The translations under genes were made by a program, and so were the position numbers. Positions 14,405 to 27,570 of a stretch of DNA of 64,000 nucleotides are shown here, piece by piece (position 1 is the first letter of the stretch; every line of letters begins with the position of its first letter). Source of the DNA: Archilochus colubris (taxonomy: Eukaryota; Chordata; Aves; Apodiformes; Trochilidae); the NCBI GenBank assembly GCA_023079485.1, contig CM041084.1, positions 125,278,292 through 125,342,291 of the forward strand, read 5' to 3'. The notes beneath the pieces were generated by a model. That model was not told the DNA's origin. It saw only the letters and a program-made list of their open reading frames with translations, and searched no databases.

Positions 14405-14762
14405 AGTATATCCTGGAGAAGAGGCTTTATAGAGGCCTTCCTGTACTTGATGGTGGCCTCCAGGAAAGATGAAGAGGGATTTTCTGTAAGGGTATGTGGC
14501 AATAGGATAAGGGAGAACAGTTTGAAGATGAAAGAGGGTAGATTTAGGCCAGACATCAGGAAGAAATTCTTTCTTTTGAGGATGGTGAGACAGTGATACA
14601 GGCTGTCCACTAAAGTTGTGACTGCCCCCACCCTCCCTGGAAGTATTCAAGGCCAGGTTGGATGGGGCTTTGAGCAACCTGGGCTAGTGGAAGGTGTCCC
14701 TGGTCATGGCCAGCAGGGTTAGAAGTAGATGATCTTCCAACCCAATCCACTCTATGATTCTT
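14405..14762 (+). mobile_element. CR1 LINE 3' fragment, plus strand
   Basis: The segment reads as the 3' end of a CR1 non-LTR retrotransposon in forward order. It contains the stretch ending ORF2 (ccaggaaagatgaagaggga; cagacatcaggaagaaattc; ggatggtgagacagtg), then the characteristic 3' UTR blocks (tcaaggccaggttggatggg; gctttgagcaacctgg; agaagtagatgatcttccaa). It finishes with the tail ctctatgattctt, a remnant of the 8-bp ATTCTRTG repeat. CR1 copies are typically 5' truncated, as here. Several substitutions and small gaps show that it is an inactive relic, so the 147-codon minus frame over it is meaningless. Confidence 0.9.
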
Positions 14763-17700
14763 TTTTATTGTTACGTAGCAGTTACATGCAATTTTAGGGG
14801 TGTCAGTGGTCCTTGGTTCCTTCCCTTTCTGACAAACTGGTTTTGTAGTTGTAGATATAAACCAAAAAATTTCTCATTCCTTTTCTTATATTCTTCTGGA
14901 ACTGAAAAACTGAAATATGCTTATGCTGCTTTTTCTGTTTCTGCCTGCAGTCTTTGACCAAAATACTTAATTGGCTTTTCTGTGGATCCTAGACGTTGTG
15001 GAAAGTAAGTCCATGACTAATTTAGGTTTCCTCTGAGATACATTTATATAGTTTGGGTATTGGTGGCTTGTTTTGTTTTGGGTTTTGTTTCTTTAATTTG
15101 CATTTGTCATTACTGTGATCCAAGGACTACCATCTTCAAAGGAATGCATATTGATAGCAGCTGACCTGTGTATCTTGAATGATGAAAAGTGAAGTACATA
15201 ATCCTTGATCTGTCCTCTAAAATGTCTTTCAACCATACACAGTAGTACAGAATTGTACATGAATTTTCAAGAGATGTCTGCATGGTTTTGGAAAAACAGT
15301 AAAAATGGATTTTAGACCTATACTTAGTTGACAATATTTTACTTAATGCATTACATAGAGTAAGCGCTGGGAATAGATTATTGGCATCATCATACATTCC
15401 TCCAATTTTGTATTCCTATTCAAGACTAAATTTTATTTGGTATTAGAGACTCAAGTATTTCTGTGAGCTGTGTGAGTATTGACAATGGCTCTCCTGGAAG
15501 ATGTTTTAGTAGTTTCTATCTACCTTGTGATACATGGCCAGAATTTGTAGCACTTTATCATAGGTAAAACACAACCAGTAAATACAATCCATAGCTATGC
15601 CTTGCTGGCATTAGTTGTGGCTGTCATGATCATTTAAAAGAGCACTGTAGGTTGCTGATTGTGCCTTACAAATAAATGCCATTTTTAACTTATTATTTCC
15701 TAACTTATATAACTCTATATATCCAAGCAGACAAACTGCTGGGAGTTGACTTCAACATAGATCATCCTTAGAATATGAAGATGATCAGTACATGAGCCCA
15801 GGCATTTTGTGGCAATGGCCAAGCACAGAATACAGAGTATGTGTATCTGTTTAGATGTATTGTATACCTAAATATAGGGCTATGCATTTTAACTGGACTA
15901 TGTTGCTTGTACAATAGTACTTTTTGAGCTATAAATAATGTAATGTAACTGTGAACACTGACAGAGTATTGTAAACCATCATTTTAAACTATAGAAAACC
16001 ATACTTTTCTTTCTTTGAGGTTGTAAATGATAGCAAAGGAACAAAAAATTATTCACACCTTATAAAACACTCTCAGCTCCCATAAGGTAGATGATTTTGT
16101 GTACAGCCATATATGTTATGAATATGTGTGCAGACTGTGCAGGAAACTATGCCAACACATCAGCATAGAAATGTGGATTAGAAACATCATTTTCTGATTT
16201 AGCACATTAGTCCCTGCAAGTGGTGGAACCATCTGGGCATGCATGGATTGGCAGAGTTACACTGCTATGGTGCCAGTGAGTAAGTAATGTAATACTTCAC
16301 TAAAAACTCTTCAGACTCTATTGTCATATTGTCAAGGGCTAACCAGGTAGTTTAGGATGTTATTTCATCCCAGCCTTCTGTTGTTAATCCCACTTCCCAG
16401 AAAGCCAGAATGATGGATGGACAAATGGATGATCCAGGACACATGTATGGGACAGAATTAAAGTGATTATTCCATGTGTTACTGCCAGAAGGCAAAATGG
16501 AGAGAATGTTCAGTATATATTTTACTGCAACAGGAAAAAACCAAACCAAACCAAAACAATAACAAAACCAAAAAAAACCTAAATGGGCATGAAAGATTAT
16601 GAATTAAAATATGCCAATAGCTTACCAAGGAGATTAAATTTGTAGTTATAAAAAGGATGTGATGCAATTTCACAAGGTAGAAATTACTATTAACTACACA
16701 GTAAAGTTTGGTTTATGTGGTGCCTATTATAATTACCATCTGTGGGCAATGTCATTCTACAGAAGCAGAAGAAACAAAGTTGTGCCATTGAAAAGCTTCA
16801 TGCCATCAAAAATGGCTGGCAAGTGTAATGACTATTGTTTATGTAGTTTTACTGTGACAGCAAGTAGCACTATGCTCCATGTACATCCAAGCATAGAAAA
16901 TTGTCTGACCCATGTTAGTTTACATCAGCATTTCTTCATTTATGTCTTTTCTGCCTCTAATATTTAATCTATATTGAGGGCAGACTGGAGCAGTACTTAA
17001 GGCTATCTCCACAGTATAAACATACTTTATGTATACATCTCAGGGAATGCCATATTTCAAAGACATAACTGGCAGCTGCAACTGTAAATGTTAATAAACT
17101 GACTATAATTTGTAGATTATATGCCAAATTAAATGTATAGAGGGAAACAAGACCTATTTATGATGCATGCGTGTAATACTGCCTATACACTTCATTGAAA
17201 TACATTTTGATTTTAGGAACTGATGCTTGCTGAAGTCACATATTGATGATCCTTCAAAAGATGAACTCCTGATTATAATTGGGCCTTCCTAATTACATGC
17301 ATATACCAAATAATGCCACGACATATGGAATCTATGCTGCCTAATATTAAATGCTACCTTAGATCAAGCATCAAATTGAGCCAGTCTGCAACAAATGATG
17401 ATATGCTTTTGATGCTTACTAGGTATTTTCAGCACTGATGACAATGTGTTTCTCTATCAGCCTCTGTCATCTCAGATGGCAAGTCACAAGAATGGGCTGG
17501 ACAGATTTGACTCACACATTACATCTTTTCATGAAACCAGCGGAAAACAATTAATTGATTTACATGCATAAATCAGATTAATTTTATGATTACATGGTTC
17601 ATTTACACCTGATTTTGTAACTGACATATGTTGAATTGGGCTTATCTTATGTGAACCACTCTGTCTTCAGTCTCTGTACCACGAGCTAAGGAAGTACACC

Positions 17701-18692
17701 TAACATTACAGTGCTGGTGTTTCGTCACATCTGTAACATTGTATTCAATAAAAGGTTATCTATTCCTAAGCTCCCACACAGTATTATTTGATTGACAGCA
17801 TGGCTGCATACCCAAGTGGCCAGCAACATTTGCTCCTTCCACTGATAACATGACTTTCCTTATAGGTCATAGGGCTTCAGGCATCTATTTTTGCTTATGG
17901 AAAAGCAGGCCAAAGACAGTCTTCACAACAACCAAAGGTGACAGGGAGCTATTGTTTTGTAATGGCTGCTTTGCATCTCCTGCTGCCACAGAGCATGGCT
18001 TTCTCCACCTCTGTAACTGGTGATAAAACTTAAGCCATGTTCCTAGAAGATATGGGAGCCAGGACAAAGCAAGCCCCCGCAGTCATATTCTTGCATCTCA
18101 GCCTGGCCACCTTGTGCTATTTCCATTTTAGGCTGCTAATGGTGTCATAGCTTGCTTTTCTATTTTCTTAAAAATGCAGTACCTGGAACATTCACTGTTC
18201 AGTTTGCTATGTGTCTGTTTTAAGGTTTGCCATAGTGATGTTTCAAATGCAAAACAAAAATAACAACCCTAGAAGATTAGGAATGTAATGCTTCCGTTGC
18301 TTATAGGCAGACCTACTCTCTATTCTACACACTTTTTTCTAACCAACGAGCTAGAATTTGATTCTATATAATTTGGTACCAAAAGCTACATTTAACTGAC
18401 ATTAAGATTGTGAAGTAAGACCCCCCAAAAAGTTGAAAATTCAAAAATTAAGCCTTACACTCTGTTCTTAACCCACAGTGCTCATGGCACAGGCCAAACA
18501 ACTGAAGAGGTGAAGTACACTTCTAAGAAAAAGTGTAAGTCTTCCCCTTAGATTTGAATCTATAAGCTTGTTATTTGCATTCACAAAATTATCTTTAAAA
18601 AATCTTTTTCTTTAATTAACCCCTCCCTTTGCCCCACTTTGAAAGAAGAAAAAGAACAAAAGTTCATAGGAAGATATAAAATATGTATTACA
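14763..18692. other. Intergenic DNA downstream of MMP16, no gene seen
   Basis: Short frames only (102 codons at most, 16659-16967 plus), without family resemblance. An A/C-rich stretch at about 16535-16580 is simple sequence. Part of this interval could still be transcribed if MMP16 uses a more distal poly(A) site than those proposed here. Confidence 0.5.
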
Positions 18693-18698
18693 TTTATT
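18693..18698 (-). promoter_or_regulatory. Candidate distal poly(A) signal AATAAA
   Basis: TTTATT on the plus strand gives AATAAA on the MMP16 sense strand, about 4.1 kb past the stop. Downstream sense sequence is U-rich and then contains G-runs (about 18625-18640), like a downstream element. A chance hexamer in AT-rich DNA is possible. Confidence 0.35.
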
Positions 18699-19033
18699 CA
18701 GGAGACTTGAAAGGGCTCCTTTGGAGCCATTTGAGTCTCTCTATCCCAGCCTATCCAGTAAATATACAGTTACATTGGTTTTAAATTTTTTTTTTTTTGA
18801 TAAAAATTAATTTTTGTCTACAGTCAACAACCTTTTTATAGGCTTATACATTAAAAGACCAGGGGAAACACTGCCATCATCTACTCTGGCCTTCTGCATC
18901 ATACAGACGATAGCTCTCTGAAGATACATGACCCTGTATAGTCAGCTTGATAGACTGCAACTGATTAACACAATGCATATTCAGTTTTGCATTTTTCCAC
19001 AGTACAGATCATGACAATAGCAATACGGAAATG

Positions 19034-19039
19034 TTTATT
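19034..19039 (-). promoter_or_regulatory. Candidate alternative poly(A) signal AATAAA
   Basis: A sense-strand AATAAA lies about 3.8 kb past the MMP16 stop. Following sense sequence contains TGT/GTG-rich blocks (plus 18975-19010). It is an alternative to the hexamer at 18693. Confidence 0.3.
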
Positions 19040-21392
19040 GAAAACTTTATGAAAAAAAAGTTACGGCACACGAGCAGGAACCCAGATTGCAGAACTGAAA
19101 ATATTTTCAATTTGTTTTTTCTTAATTCTTAGAATTATAAGTCCTGGTAGAAAAACAACTGTTCAAAAAAATAACATTGTCTTAGAACTTTTACTTGTTT
19201 GAGTTCAAAATGAAATCAGGCAACATCACTTATTTTTTTCTGAACTTCTATAATTTGAAACTAGGCAGTATGTATTTGGGAATTACAGTGAACACAACTG
19301 CTCCTACATTTTTTCTTAAAGCAAACCTTTATGACTGTGTTATAACATACTGAAAATAGGAGTACGTAACAGAAATTCTGACACAATCTTGCTCTGTATG
19401 ACATAAACATGCCAATATAATATTATTCTTTTCTCCCTCTCTCTGTATATAATATATATGCACTTTTAATTAAAAGAAAATAGATTAAACAATCAACTTA
19501 TTATGTACTCATGTGTCTATGATGTACCATATACCAAGCACTAGACTTATCACACTTACCTTCCTGCATAATTAAAGTTAAATTCTCCAAATACAAACAT
19601 TTTTGTTACCTAATCAAAGAACAACAGTCAACATGCTCAGCACTTCATTACGGTCAGGGAAACAGTTGCACAGAAAAGTTAAAGCTGCCATGAAAGATAT
19701 TTCAAAATTGAAGTGAAATTTTCCAGTGAATAAAAGAACAGATGAGATGCTCTTCTGACTTCAAGATAATATAAAATAAGTTCTCCTACTGTAGAGGAAA
19801 ACCAAATGCAGAATAAGTAGTGCTATTAGTATTTTCCACCAACTATCCAAGAGACAAAATTGGAATAGCAACATGAATAATTTTGTTCTTCCTGTAGCAG
19901 AACAAAAGATATAGTAGTTTGCTGACATTAAAAATCTCTCCATGGATTAAAATATGCATGTATGTGCATGTGTGTGTTTGTCTACATTTATAAGTATACA
20001 ACCACACACACATTTTTATATATATATGACAAAAAGGTATAGAATTCCAAATTCACCAAATGAGCTGATGAACAGTAAACAAGCTGTTACTTAACTGTTA
20101 ATGTATCTTTTCAGCAACAGCTGAACTGGATTTACTAAATAATGCTATGGGCTGATACTGATGCACTTCTAAACTACAGTGTGCAGTACCTCTACAAAAT
20201 TCCAAAATGCCATCTGCATTGCATATTTGTTGTAAATATATACCTTTCTCTAGTCTTCATTTTTGTTAGCCGTACATATGCATATCTGTTTATGCTCTAA
20301 GAAACAAGTTTGCAATGCTTTATAGCATGCCACATATGTTCATAAAATAAGTCTTCAAATCAATATAAAATCATGTAATTTAACAAAAAGGCATACTATT
20401 TTTCATGCTATGCTCAATATAAATATAAATTCAAGGCAGTCAAGCTATCCATTACCAAAATAATAATAACCATAATATATATGCATATATACTTACACTC
20501 TCTAAAAAATGATCCAGTTATGTGGATTAAGAAACAAGTAAGAAATTGATTGAATGTAGTATAAAAGTTTCATTTTATGTAAAAGCCAATACTGGCCATT
20601 TCAAGTATTTTAATACTTTCCTATAACCTTTTAATTAATATCTAGCTATTTGTAGAAATGATAATTTTATACTGAAAATTGTATTCAAGTTAAATAAAAA
20701 TTAACTTTGACTGTAGCTCATTTTTAGAGTGTGCATGTATACATAGCAAAATACCCTTCTACAGATCTATCATAAATATTTCAGTTTTTGTCAGTTCTTT
20801 CCTAAGAAAACACTTGAACATTTTTACTTAGTTTTTGGATAGTGTATATCAGGTCTTTTAAGAAATGAAACTCATCTTAGTTCATTTGCAACACCAGATT
20901 CCCTTCAGTTTGTGCCAGTTTGTAAGTCAGAGGTTAAAGATCAAAGACATAGGACAGTACACTTTAAGGAAATTCAGACAGTGAAGCTGTTCACAGAAGA
21001 CTATGTTTAACTTGGTAATGACAGTCAACAGGTCAATAATCAAGTTCAAGGCAAGCTGTTCATTGTTGCAAAAGCTACTCCCCTCAAATCCTGGCTTTCA
21101 TAAAAAACCAGGTGTCTGACTTTTGGGGTGCATCATTCTGACCATCTTTAATAAGTTCACAGCCCAGTGACTGTAAAGCCTATCACTGCAAGAAGCAGCT
21201 CCTAAAATCAATAAAGAGGTCTGTCAGTTGCTGACTTTTCTCTAGGAAAAAAATATTGATACAAACCTGCTCTGCAGATCACATGAAAATGACAATACTG
21301 CTGTTAGCACAAATTACACAAAGACAAAATGCTTTGGTGGTCCCCTGGCTCTGTCAGTGATACTATGTTCAGCTGAAGGCCAGAAACTTGAC

Positions 21393-21881
21393 TAACCCTT
21401 TGAGAACTATGGTGAACATGCAAAGGGGTAACACACCAGAGGATACTCATGCAATACCAGAGTCATCGTTTTAGCTTTCCTTTGAAACTGTAATTCTACC
21501 TCTGGAGAGGCAAATTGAATTATCATGCAACACAGTTTAAAAGAGAAATCCAAGATGCTTAAGACAAAAAGCTAAGCTATAAAACTGTCTCCAGTTCAGA
21601 AAAATTCTTGGTAAGTGTTATTAGTTATTAAAATAGGTTTGATTCCTTTAACCAGAAAGTAGCTGGTAAATATATTTTCTTTTCTAGTTATGTTACAAAT
21701 GTTTTTATACTGATAATGCAAATAATAAGAAACATTCACTTGCAGTCACAGGAAATCTGTTTTGAAAAACTGGTTTTCTTTTTAAACCTGTATTACCCAA
21801 ACACAATCTCATAATTTAATGACAACTGAGATTAACATCCACCAGACTCTGAAAACGGATGCAATAGTTCTCAAAGGGTTA
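21393..21881. repeat. 489-bp segment with 18-bp perfect terminal inverted repeats (possible piggyBac-like MITE)
   Basis: The left end at 21393-21410 reads taaccctttgagaactat. Its exact reverse complement occupies 21864-21881. Flanks are CTAA on the left and TTAC on the right, each one base from the TTAA duplicated by piggyBac-type elements, and CCCTTTGAG would be the terminus. A third related motif, caaaggggtaa, lies at 21421-21431. A loose direct repeat (core GCAATACCAG on the left, GTAATACCAG on the right) occurs just inside the left end and just beyond the right end. There is no open frame, so any such element is non-autonomous. It sits inside the proposed 3' UTR. Confidence 0.4.
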
Positions 21882-22492
21882 CACCACCAATGTAATACCA
21901 GCATTGAGTTTCTCTACAGCATGACTGTTGCTTTAGTTCATTGAAATCCACTTCAGAGACACACTGCTTTTTACCATGCTTTGGAATGAGTACTCCTGAC
22001 AGACCTATGAAAGGCCTGGGGCAGTTGGCTTGGTACAGCTTGGGAAAGATTATGCAGGAAAATCAACCGAAAATCAAACAAACCAATAAAAAGCTCCTGC
22101 TTGAATATCATAATGAATATAAACGAGTTTAAAACATTGAGGACGTAGCCCAGAGCAGCTGTAAAAAACACAAAATGAATGTATTATTAAGGCTGTTACT
22201 ATATTGCAGATATTTTGGCCCCTTGTTTGTTGGAAAATGGCTGTCCGAACAGTCTTGAAGTCCTGCACGTCATCCGAGTCTCCCACCTGACAAAACTGGA
22301 AGTAGGAGTTTAGGACTGTATCCATAGCAGACAGAAAGCAATCCTCTTTGGAGACAAAGCTGTTTTGGGTCTTCTCACTTTCCTGAAAGTTCTGTTGTGG
22401 ATTGTTGTGTTTTTCTAAAAAAATTTACTTTCAGCAAAAAATATTTCAAAGGGGAACAGGCCTTAAGGGAAAAATGTAGAAACACTGGAGAT

Positions 22493-22498
22493 TTTATT
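22493..22498 (-). promoter_or_regulatory. Candidate proximal poly(A) signal AATAAA
   Basis: A sense-strand AATAAA lies about 320 bases past the MMP16 stop. A second hexamer is at 22542-22547, inside the tract where the plus strand reads gtttattggg. These could produce a short-UTR isoform. Sequence alone cannot show use. Confidence 0.25.
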
Positions 22499-22819
22499 TT
22501 GTTTTGTTTTGTTTTTCCTCCTCATTAGTTAATCCTGATAGTTTATTGGGCATTGAGCGTGCAGAGGAAAGGCCTAGGATCGAATGACAAAGAAAGACAA
22601 AGGACTGAAGAACAGCAGATACTGTGTATCACGGAAGCTTCCCAGCCGAGAGAATCGTCACTCATGCGCAGGACAGGCAACCTCCTGGGTTTTAAAGATC
22701 AGCTTTGTTTCAGACCGACAGATGCCCGCTCCTAGCTAGGAAACTGCATAACAACTCTTGTGTTGAATCTCAAGTTACCACAAACTCCTGGGAGGGAAAG
22801 AAAAAACCAAAACCCTACA

Positions 22820-23154
22820 TCACACCCACTCTTGCATAGAGCGTTTGCAGTACAGTATGTGGCGAGGTGTTCCTTTCCTTTTGAACTGGAACACAGTGTA
22901 AACCAAGACAAGGAGGCACAAGGCCAGGATGCAGGGAATAACGATGGCTATGGCTTTCACAGTGCTGGCTGTGTTGTCCAGTTTGATGACAATGTCAACG
23001 TCATCTTGAGGGCTGTGTCGGTCTTTATCTCGATCCGCTGGTCCATCACAACCCATAAAATCCTTGAGGATGGATCTTGGATAGCCAGGTTCCACCCTGA
23101 GCATCTGGTTATTGAATTTCCAGTACTCTTTTCCTTTGTAGAAATACGTGAAGC
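22820..23154 (-). CDS. MMP16: MMP16 last coding exon: hemopexin end, stalk, transmembrane helix, cytoplasmic tail
   Basis: This is the final coding exon of membrane-type matrix metalloproteinase 3, a pericellular protease known to activate pro-MMP2 and cleave matrix proteins. On the minus strand the acceptor cgtcctcag precedes base 23154, and the first codon is split after its first base. The stop is TGA at 22820-22822. The exon encodes residues 209-319 of the visible protein. Hemopexin blade IV ends with the cysteine of DFMGCDG (residue 244), which pairs with the exon 6 cysteine in this family. A charged Asp/Lys/Arg-rich stalk follows, then a hydrophobic helix at about 276-299 (AIAIVIPCILALCLLVLVYT). 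The 20-residue tail ends CKRSMQEWV, the MT3-MMP signature. A membrane helix rather than a GPI signal separates it from MMP17 and MMP25. MMP14, MMP15 and MMP24 tails differ. The 3' UTR continues into lower coordinates. Confidence 0.97.
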
Positions 23155-26100
23155 CTGAGGACGAAAATTGCAATTATTCATGGTCATATCAGATCAAACC
23201 TTTTCATCAACATACCATGACCAGAAATCCTGATACCACATTATTTTGTAATCCAAATTTTAAAAGATGTAAGGAATACAATCCAGTTATAGGTCTTTCA
23301 AATCTTCTTTAAAAAAATTCCTTTCTTTACTTTCTCTACAAAATCTACAGGATGTTGTGCTTTTTTTTAATTGAATAAACTGGAATTTTATTTTATTTTA
23401 TTCCATTAATAATAGATCTAAAAAAAAGGAATTCCAGAGAACACTATCTTTGACATAGCAGGAGCCATCTGATTTGCTCGTTCACAAAAAACTCAACCAA
23501 ATTTGGAGTCTTCAAGTCCAGGACTTCAAAGCATCACAGCTTCTTCAGGATGAGAAGTCTACCAAAACAAATTGCAATGCTATGCTAGCTAGAAACAAGA
23601 ACTGACCCTCTTTGATGTCACATAGCCCGCTGCTGTACTTTAGCAGAAGGAAATTGGGGGAAATAACAGAAGTTTTGTCAAAACGGGTGTAAAAAGATAT
23701 AAGTTTTCTGAAAAGAGCTGGTATTTGATCATTCAGTTGCAATCTAATGTATTTACTAAACATGGTTAAATGGGAAAAAAAAATCTGACTCCCTGCCATA
23801 AGTCTCCATAATTTTGTTATCCCAGATGAAAAATGTTATTGATCCAGCAAGAAACAAGCCTTCAGGATGGGGAAGCTTCCTCCTGCTATTTATGAACTGA
23901 ATGCAAACAGATGGATTTTTTCTTTACTTTATAGACCTCCTCTTATTTCCTGCAGTACCTAAAGGCTACTTAGAATACTAAGACCAATCAGGCTGTATTT
24001 ATTAATTTAATAAAGCTTACAGGCTATGTGAAGATAATATTATTAATCACCCATTCAAAATTATTTTTTTTCAGTTTAAAAAAAACCATCACTTGATAGC
24101 ATATTTTCCAGCTCAAACTCTGTAAAAAACCTTCATCTATTACCATTTTTCCAGAATATTTAGAATATTTGAGCATTTTTCTACAGAAGCTATTTATGTA
24201 ATTTTAATGGATTTCCTAGCCACTCAAAAGATACTAGTTTTCTTTCCTTAATCCCTTGCAGTTTTATTATCTAAGAATGTGTTAATGTAGATGCAGAAAG
24301 GTGCAATCCTGGTTAAAAAGAAAAAAGAAAAGCACTAAACTATATGAAAATGATAGGATACTTGTTCACAATTTGCCCTCTATTCTGACTGGAACAAAAC
24401 AAAATGGAGGACTGTAATTTTTTTAATAGAGTGAAGATTTAAAATGTTTGCATCTATGAAGCTCCCTAAAGCAATCTGTATTTTAAATTAAAAATCATCA
24501 GGTGCAAAATTTCAGTATTTTGAGCCACAGGTTCCATACATTTCATATATGTATGTAAGGAAGCACTGTACATAGAGGCCCTGGATAAATACATTGAGTG
24601 TGGCAATTTTATATATTATCTCTATCAATATTATTATACATATATAGAGACCATATAAAAGATATGACATCTCTAAAGCTATATTCATACGTGCATACAG
24701 AATACAAAAAAATAGGAGCCCATCTACTTATATATGTCAGAATACTGACATTAGTTAATATTAACATGTGTTTTGTTCTTTTACAAACAAAAACAGTTAA
24801 AGCAGCTTAGAAATCACCAGTCTCTATACATCCAGTAAAACTTCTTCAATCAGAGCATATTTTCAACTGTAAACTCCTAAAGATATTTTAATCTTTTCTG
24901 TCATATTGCTGAGGCAGGAACCAGGAAAACAGTAACAGCTGAAGGATGGAATTCACCAGCAGAGAATGGTAGTTATAAGAGACTGAGTAGGTCTGCTTAC
25001 TGGTTCTCATGGCAGAAAAAATTATTTCACACAAAAGCTGAAAGTGATTTCCTCTAATCTGCCTGACTTGTTGAGTCTGCTTTGGAAGCTCCTTGCAATT
25101 TTGCAGGTGCTGGTCACTGAGAGTAGTGAGCACAATCTCTGACCCAAGCAGCATGGAAGGGTTTAGCAGTCACTAACATGGCAAAACAGCTCAAAGGGCT
25201 GATAAAGTAGGCTAACTTTTCTCTTTCTTGTCTCTAAAAACTGTCCCACCGTCTCCTTTAGCAGAATTTCCAGCTGGGTGGTGAGATTTTTCTCTGTTGC
25301 ATAAACACAGAAGGATTTCTCCAATATGAAAAACTTTGTGTGATCTCAGATTGCATGGAGCAAGCAAAAAGGATCCTGCTTTGTCTCTGTCCTCATCTTG
25401 TTTCTACCATGGCATTCAGAGACTTCCAAAGCTGTTACCTGTATCTAACCACACATCTAGGACACTGAGTCAGGATGCTGATAAGAGTAGGAAATTATTT
25501 TTTCTCATCTTTCCCAAGCCTCTTACTTCAAGATTATTGACATTTTTTGAGGACAGTGAAGAAAACCCCTTTGTAATCAGACTAATTTCAGGTGTTCATT
25601 TTTATGGTTTACACAGTAGAAAAAAAAAGGGACAGAAAAAAGTATTCTTTAAAATGAAACGATTTAACTGGAAGAGGTGCTTTCAGATGTTCCCTTATGA
25701 AGATATACAATAAAACTTCCTTAGCAACTTTGCTTCTGCCCAAAGAAAGGAAAATAGTTTCAGCCAAAATGTAATCAACTTTTTTCAACTAAGATGTGAT
25801 ACTTCATATTCAAATCTCTTTTTGTGTCTTTCTGTCCTCAAACAAATGACAGTGGAGATGTGATCTTTTTCTTGAGACAGATCTGTTTTCTTGGTTTCAG
25901 GGATAATGTCTTAGTGATCTTTGTGGAAACTTTGTGATACCATTTTCATTCCCTCTTCCTGCCCTAGGACCTTTTTAAGATTTCTGAGAAGCCCAAAAAT
26001 ACCATCTTACCCTTCCCCTCCTCCACAATCTCATGGCATATTTTACTATTCTACTCATTCCAAGTCAGACAGACTAGCAAAGCCTATGCAGTAAGAAAAG

Positions 26101-27570
26101 AGAAGTGTCTTATGACATAACCAGGAGTCTTTCTTGCCTTAGGCATAAGTGCTTTTCTTCTGCAGTACATTCAGACTTGCTGGTCTGAGTTCTACAGTAT
26201 GATATTTTCCATTTGCAATGACAGACGTGTGCCTGAGCTCAGTATAGAAAACTTATTATGGGGAATGAAAAAAACCCAAGCACATACATACATACACATT
26301 TCAAATTCCTTTTGGATGTAAATATTTTAAAATATACTTAAAAAGTAACTAAAGGAAAAAAGCAGATATTATACCCATTATATTTGTCAGAGCATACATG
26401 ATGTTTGTGCCCATTTCCACATATATGTCTGTTTACAGTTAATTATTGAGTGTGATGGATGCTGAATATCTGCTTGACTGACTTACATTACAATTAAAAA
26501 CAAAACTAATAAAAAACACCACAAAAGAAACCCTGTCTAGCCAAAAGGCCAGTATCTATAGAGAGTTTCTGCTTTTGGATAAACCAGAGACAAAGCAAGG
26601 AAGCAATTAAACGCATTTCTGAAAAACAAAAACAAAACCCCAATCATTTCCACAACAAACTATTTAATCATGTTAGATGTCTGAAATAGAAGATTGAAAT
26701 TACTTGTCCAAGGGAAGAAATATTTTTATCTTCTTATTAAAAGGACATTAAAACAATACATTAATACATACGTGTGCTGTCTGTGAAGCAAACAGAATAA
26801 ACTCAGAACCTACCAATAAATTAATAATAAATGCCACACAACAATAACCCAACAATGAGAAGTGATGAAAAATGCATATTTTTATTACCATCCGATGGAT
26901 CTAAAAGTGATCTGTGCAACTGAGGGCTCTGTCAGCAGCCTGCTAGCAGCCCCTGGGTAGCACTGAATTCTCATAAAATGGAAATTTTGGCTGCTCTTAT
27001 TCATTTGTAGGTTTGGCCATCTGGAATTCTAGGTTCATGTATGTGATGATACATCACATACAGGTAATAGTATTTTATACTAACATCCTTATGATATTCA
27101 TTTTGTCATCAGTGTTTTATGACATCTTTGATTTACATAGATTCCTAGGGATATTTGTGCTTAGACAAAGACTTTGCTTCCCTTTTGTAGTTGTTCAGAA
27201 TGAAAGTAACACCTTCGAAGCTATTTAAACAGCCAACACCTTGACAATATTTCAAATAGAGATATACTGTATTTAGGAAGCTTGCTTGAAGAGGCCCTCT
27301 AGTTCAGCAAGGAATGAAAAATAATTGAGGTTAATTAAGTTAATTTATAAAAGAAAAAAGAAGAATTGAAATTAAATTTTATGATTCTAGATTTGAAATA
27401 TTTTTCACTATGGTCTTAAATGGCACATGAAATCTGTCATTTTGGCAAAATCTATAGGAGAAAATACTGTTCATAAATCAAAAAATTCCTTCTCTACTTA
27501 ACAAGAATAGTCAATCGCCCCTCTGCTAATGGTGTAAGCAAATCATTAAAACAGGAATGTGTTTGCATAC
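23155..27570 (-). other. MMP16: MMP16 intron between the last two coding exons (about 4.4 kb)
   Basis: Bounded on the sense strand by the donor GTATGC at 27570 downward and the acceptor CTCAG ending at 23155. It is AT-rich with no recognised transposable element, RNA gene or extra coding exon. The longest frame (25336-25713 plus) is antisense, low-complexity near its end and unlike any family I know. Confidence 0.85.

Larger units (their letters stand above)
18693..22819 (-). other. MMP16: Probable MMP16 3' UTR (extent uncertain)
   Basis: This is the sequence immediately 3' of the MMP16 stop codon on the minus strand. It has no supported coding frame. The proposed end is the AATAAA hexamer (TTTATT on the plus strand) at 18693-18698. 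That hexamer is followed on the transcript by U-rich and then G-rich sequence (plus-strand 18610-18680), as expected for a cleavage and polyadenylation region. Earlier AATAAA hexamers exist at 22493-22498, 22542-22547 and 19034-19039, so shorter UTRs are possible. Mammalian MMP16 messages also have long 3' UTRs, but the length here is inferred from hexamers only. Confidence 0.4.

Noticed and set aside
14234..14677. 147-codon open frame on the minus strand
   Set aside because: It lies largely antisense over a plus-strand CR1 3' fragment and has no protein family resemblance.
22760..23158. 132-codon plus-strand open frame over the last MMP16 exon
   Set aside because: It is the antisense shadow of a clearly conserved MMP16 coding exon.
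25336..25713. 125-codon plus-strand open frame within an MMP16 intron
   Set aside because: It is antisense to the gene, ends in Lys/Phe-rich low-complexity sequence, and has no domain signature.
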